64,000 nt of DNA from CAVSQX01 sp963730225 (GTDB lineage: Bacteria; Planctomycetota; Phycisphaerae; Tepidisphaerales; Tepidisphaeraceae), in contig CAVSQX010000003.1 of the NCBI GenBank assembly GCA_963730225.1, forward strand, positions 310,001 to 374,000, in the 5' to 3' direction. The notes beneath the pieces are model-generated. The model searched no databases. It had not been told where the DNA came from and saw only the letters and a program-made list of their open reading frames with translations. Positions 60,285 to 64,000 of this stretch are shown one piece after another; within the stretch, counting starts at the first letter, position 1; the number at the start of each line of letters is the position of its first letter. A program made the translations under genes and the position numbers.

Positions 60285-63106
60285 CTACCAATCCAACGTT
60301 CCTCGCCAGGCGGCGGTTATCTCGTCGATCGACAACATCTCCTTAGCCGTTTCGCGCATTTCGCCCATTTTCGACTTGAGAATCATCAACCGCCGATCGC
60401 GCTGAACAAATCCGAGGGGAATCACCTCGGTCGTCGGCGGAAAGTGCAATCGCACTTGCGTTCCCAATTCGCGCACCTCGATTAAATACCTTCCCGGAAC
60501 CTCCGCGAATGGATCGTGCGATGCCAGGATATCCGGGTCGAGATTTAAGCCGTAGCCCGCAGCGATGCACATTTCCGCGGCCGCCACCGCCAACCCGCCG
60601 TCGCTGAGATCATGGGCCGCCGCGACGTGCCCCGCCGCGATGAATTTCGCCACGGCTCGGTGCGTCGCTGCCAGGGCTTTCAAATCCGTTGGGTCTTTGG
60701 TCGCCAATCGATAAACCGGCGCACCCGGCGATTTGAAATCCATCGTGACACATTTGCGGACATCCTCCACGACGCCGATCGCGCTGATCAGCAGGGTGTT
60801 GGGAATGCGAATCACTTCGCCGGTTTCCTGATTAGTGAACTGATTGTGCAGCGAATCCTTTCCGCTGATGAACGGAATTCCGTACGCCCGAGCGGCGTCG
60901 CGGCAGGCTTCGCAGGCGCGCACGAGAGTGCCCATGGTGATTTCATCTTCGACGCTGGGCCAGCAGAAATTGTCGAGGATGGCGATGCGATCGTAATCGG
61001 CGCCGACGCAAATCACGTTGCGGATCGCTTCGTCGATGGAGGCGACCGCCATTCGGTACGGATCGGAAATCTGCGGAGCCATTCCGCAGCCGATGGCCAC
61101 GCCGCGATAGCTCGACAGCTTCGGACGAATGACCGCTGCGTCGGAGGGGCCGATCTGCTGGGGGCCGACCAGGGGTTTGACGACCGATCCGCCTTGAACC
61201 TCGTGATCGTATTGGCGGATGATCCAGTGCTTGCTGGCGATGTTCGGATGCGAAAGTGCCGACAGGAGCCGCTGTTTGAACGGCGAGCTTCTAATGTCGG
61301 CGGCGTCGGTATTCGGTGAATCGATAACCACGGCTTTGCGCGTCGGCATGGGAATTCCATCGTGCAGGAATCGCATCGAGATTTGTCCGACCTGCTGGCC
61401 CCGGTAATTCAAAATCAAGAATTCGTCCGGAGTTCCGAACGTTCCGATGACGGTCGCCTCGACATCTTCGCTCTGGGCCAGATGCTGTAATTCCTTCACG
61501 TTCTGCGGGGGAACCGCGACGACCATGCGTTCCTGCGCCTCGCTGATCCAGATTTCATCGTAGCGCAATCCCGCATATTTCAGCGGGACTTTGTCCAACT
61601 CGACGGCCGCTCCGATTTGTTCGCCCATTTCGCCCACCGCGCTGCTCAAGCCGCCCGCGCCGCAATCGGTGATGGCGGTGAACAGACCGCGATCGCGAGC
61701 CTGCAAGATCACATCCGCCATTTTTTTCTCGGTGATGGCGTTGCCAATCTGGACGGCGTGGGAAAATTCGTCGGCGTGGGTATCGGTCAATTCGGCCGAG
61801 GAGAATGTTGCCCCGTGCATGCCGTCACGGCCGGTGCGGCCGCCGATCAGCACGATCGCATCGCCGGCGTTAGCCCGTTTTTTCAGCCGATCGCGCGGAA
61901 TCAATCCAACGCAGCCGCAGAAGACCAGGGGATTTCCCAGATAGCGGTCGTCGAAATAGACCGCGCCGTTGACGGTTGGGATCCCCATGCGATTTCCGTA
62001 ATCGCGCACGCCAGCGACGATTTGCTCCAACACTCGTTTGGGATGAATCACGCCGCGGGGCAGCGATTTCCTGGTCGGAAATGCGACGCAAAAAACATCC
62101 GTGTTGGCCACCGGCTTGGCTCCCAGCCCAGTGCCCAGAACGTCCCGGATCACTCCGCCGATGCCGGTCGCGCTGCCGCCATACGGCTCGATGGCGCTGG
62201 GATGATTGTGCGTCTCGGCCTTGAAACAGATCGCGTCTTCTCGTCGAATGCGATGACGCCGGCGTTGTCGACAAACACGGACAGGCAAAAGTCCTTTTTG
62301 CCGCCGGTTTCGATCAATTCTCTGGTGCTCTGAAAAATCGTCTCTTTGATCAGGTTGCGGTATCGGCGAGCACCGATGGTTTTTCCGGCCGAATTGCGAA
62401 CCTCCACCTCCACCGCGCTCTTGAGCGTTTTGTGGACGCAGTGCTCGCTCCAGGTCTGGGCGAGAGTTTCCAGTTCGATGTCGGTCGGCTCGCGGCTCTG
62501 CTCCCGGAAATACGCCTGAATCGTCTTCATCTCCGCCAGCGACAAAAACAGATGACCCTCGCGGCTTAATTTTGCCAATTCGGTATCGTCCAGTTGCCGC
62601 AGCGAAAGGTGCTTCAACTCGAATCGATATTCCCGCCCCGATTCAAACTGCCCCGGCAAATACATCTGGAAATGAACCGATTCGATCACGCCGTTGGCCA
62701 GCACCCGATTGGCGATTCGCTGCAAATCCTCCGTCGGCAGTCGTCGGCTCAGCACCACCACCCGGCCCGTTCGCACCGTTTTTACAGCGATGCCCAGATC
62801 GCGCAGGGCCATTTCCGTCGAAGCGGCCACGGGGTCCATCACGCCGGGCTTGAGATGAATTTCGATTCGACTTCGATTCCCGTCATCGATTGGCCCCTCG
62901 ACAATGTCCGCTGTCTCCACGATCGGATCGGCCAGCAACTCCGTGGCCGCCCGCTGCAATTGTGAGCGATCCGCATCGGCGTCGATTAAAAAAATCCGCA
63001 ACGTGGCAACCGGCCCACAGTCGATTCCCAATTCCGCGATCTGCCGACCGATGCTCTGCCCCGCGGCGTCGGACTCGCTCGAACGCACATCGATCCGGTG
63101 AATCAT
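60285..63106 (-). CDS. purL: Phosphoribosylformylglycinamidine synthase with fused PurS (frameshifted)
   Basis: PurL makes FGAM from FGAR and glutamine-derived ammonia in purine synthesis. About 940 aa once one base missing near 62235-62243 is restored (FDDEDAICFKAETHNHPS). The first ~170 residues are PurS-like: IEIHLKPGVMDP and VLANGVIESVHF. The PurL core follows, with ETHNHPSAIEPYGG (first AIRS), TDCGAGGLSSA, and ISGKDSLHNQ; the domain ends with AAHDLSDGGLAVA. No PurQ glutaminase domain is present, so it needs a separate PurQ. Its start overlaps the AAA ATPase stop by four bases. Confidence 0.93.
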
Positions 63107-63711
63107 GGAGAGATTCTACCGGCCGGCGGCGGCGATGGAATCGGTGCGAGAAGTTTTTCCACCGCCGCAATTTTTTCCCCGATGCCGGCAAAGGCATCTA
63201 CTTTCCATAGGCGCGGGTGGCCGCCCCAAAGCTCGGCGAGCAATTGTCCGCTGGCGATGGCGGCGTCGGAGTTCTCGAATCGCACGGGGTTGGAATTATC
63301 CCCGTCGTACAATCCCAGCGCCGCGCTGGTTTGCAGCCAGATGACCGCGTCGTAGCGATTCAACTCCGCCGCCAGAGACGAGCCGACATCGCGCCAGTAA
63401 TCCTCCACGCCCTCGGGCCAATATGCGGCTCCGTCGATGCTGCCGCGATCCAGAAGCAAAAGTTTTCCGGGATGATTTTGCAGCGTGCGGTCTTCCTGAT
63501 CAATTTGCAGCCGGTAGATTTTCCGCTGCACGTCGCGCCGGCCGGGCAGATCGAGTTTGTCCCAGCGCGTCTGAAGGGCATCGTAAACCTGCGTCGCCGC
63601 CTCGGGCACGAGCACGAACCGCTCCGAATATTTCGCCGCGATTCGGCGAGAGATAACGGTTTTTCCGGCTCCCGGTCCGCCGGTCAGAACGATCCGCCGA
63701 ATCGGTTTCAT
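63103..63711 (-). CDS. AAA_28-family ATP-binding protein
   Basis: A 202-aa P-loop protein with Walker A TGGPGAGKT at residues 10-18, a LLLDRGSIDGAAYW segment, and a Trp/Pro-rich end. It matches the AAA_28 (NadR-like) kinase/ATPase type. The stop overlaps purL and the start overlaps the DinB gene, so the three form a coupled operon. The substrate is unknown. Confidence 0.82.
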   Translation of the reverse strand: MKPIRRIVLTGGPGAGKTVISRRIAAKYSERFVLVPEAATQVYDALQTRWDKLDLPGRRDVQRKIYRLQIDQEDRTLQNHPGKLLLLDRGSIDGAAYWPEGVEDYWRDVGSSLAAELNRYDAVIWLQTSAALGLYDGDNSNPVRFENSDAAIASGQLLAELWGGHPRLWKVDAFAGIGEKIAAVEKLLAPIPSPPPAGRISP

Positions 63712-64000
63712 ATCAACGGCGGCCGGCCGAGGCTTCGGCGGATGTAGGTGATTTGTCCCCCGTGCATCATGGCATGGATCGACATGAACGCCGCCATTTC
63801 ACCGGGCGTTTGGAATCGCGGATGCGGTTTCTCCAGCGGCTTGTTCAACACCTCGGTCTCCATCGTGCGAACCCGCTCCGCCAGCATGGTTCGATGGCGA
63901 TCGAACAGCGGAATTAGAATCGACGTATCCCCGAACTCCGCCGCCCCCGGCGCATCGGCATCGCGCGAAAATCGCTTCTCAAATCCCGTCGGTAGCGCCG
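63708..64000 (-). CDS. DinB-like protein, N-terminus beyond the window
   Basis: An open frame entering at the right edge encodes at least 97 residues (ALPTGFEKRFSRDADAP..., then IHAMMHGGQITYIRRSLG) and ends in TGA overlapping the next ATG. The His-bearing SIHAMMHGGQI helix is typical of DinB-superfamily C-termini. It is a different gene from the DinB under the TPP riboswitch. About a third to a half of the protein lies outside the window. Confidence 0.7.
   Translation of the reverse strand, partial: ALPTGFEKRFSRDADAPGAAEFGDTSILIPLFDRHRTMLAERVRTMETEVLNKPLEKPHPRFQTPGEMAAFMSIHAMMHGGQITYIRRSLGRPPLI

Overview
The window looks like a chromosomal segment of a planctomycete, probably class Phycisphaerae. 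The reasons are the CGYDLRA..CPECG zinc ribbon seen twice, an exported protein with a 'FEPLEGR' (LEPR-XLL-like) N-terminus, a FlgI-like lipoprotein and a lone fliM, long TPR-glycosyltransferases, GC-rich sequence and dense small intergenic palindromes. It is mostly housekeeping and metabolic, with a few accessory patches. No rRNA, CRISPR array, prophage or complete insertion sequence was found. There is one tRNA gene (Pro, anticodon TGG).

Layout. 1-2.7 kb: zinc-ribbon tail, aldo/keto reductase, an orphan nuoC, a lipoprotein esterase. 2.7-7 kb: a cell-envelope glycan operon (GT2, YdjC/ChbG deacetylase, GT87-like membrane protein, FlaA1/CapD-type dehydratase). 7-10.5 kb: broken retropepsin, then a ParA ATPase carrying a C-terminal CBM48 glycogen-binding domain and a co-transcribed partner. 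10.5-17.8 kb: zinc-ribbon membrane protein, CARDB exported protein, STN-like gene with an in-frame stop, oligogalacturonate lyase, GH51. 17.8-25 kb: RNase Z-like hydrolase, nrdR, FlgI-like lipoprotein, smc. 25-31.8 kb: GH51, GH20, TPR-GT41, isopropylmalate-type dehydrogenase. 31.8-38.6 kb: membrane glycosyltransferase, trxB, rnpA, an unknown gene, yidD, a VapC/antitoxin pair, and a membrane protein-purE-purK operon. 38.7-43 kb: priA, pit and its DUF47 partner. 43-45.4 kb: TPP riboswitch, a DinB-family gene and thiC. 45.5-50.7 kb: an accessory block with an AraC-regulated set (aldo/keto reductase, SDR, cupin) interrupted by an unknown membrane-anchored protein and a retropepsin/AF2212-type pair. 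51-64 kb: P-loop kinase, tRNA-Pro, unknown protein, CPBP protease, fliM, Nudix, methyltransferase, IMPase, TPR-GT9, argH, a REP-flanked RAYT-type transposase, purL (with fused PurS), an AAA_28 ATPase and a second DinB gene running off the end.

About twelve genes, including the normally essential priA and purL, are broken by fourteen single-base frameshifts, and each can be restored to its full family length. I read most of these as consensus indel errors (uncorrected long-read or metagenomic assembly), and I give restored coordinates. The most interesting items are the ParA-CBM48 fusion with its partner, a TPP riboswitch whose first gene is a DinB protein, a hairpin repeat inserted in frame in a conserved dehydratase, a REP-RAYT-REP unit, and a near-identical operator upstream of the aldo/keto reductase and the cupin/araC promoter.
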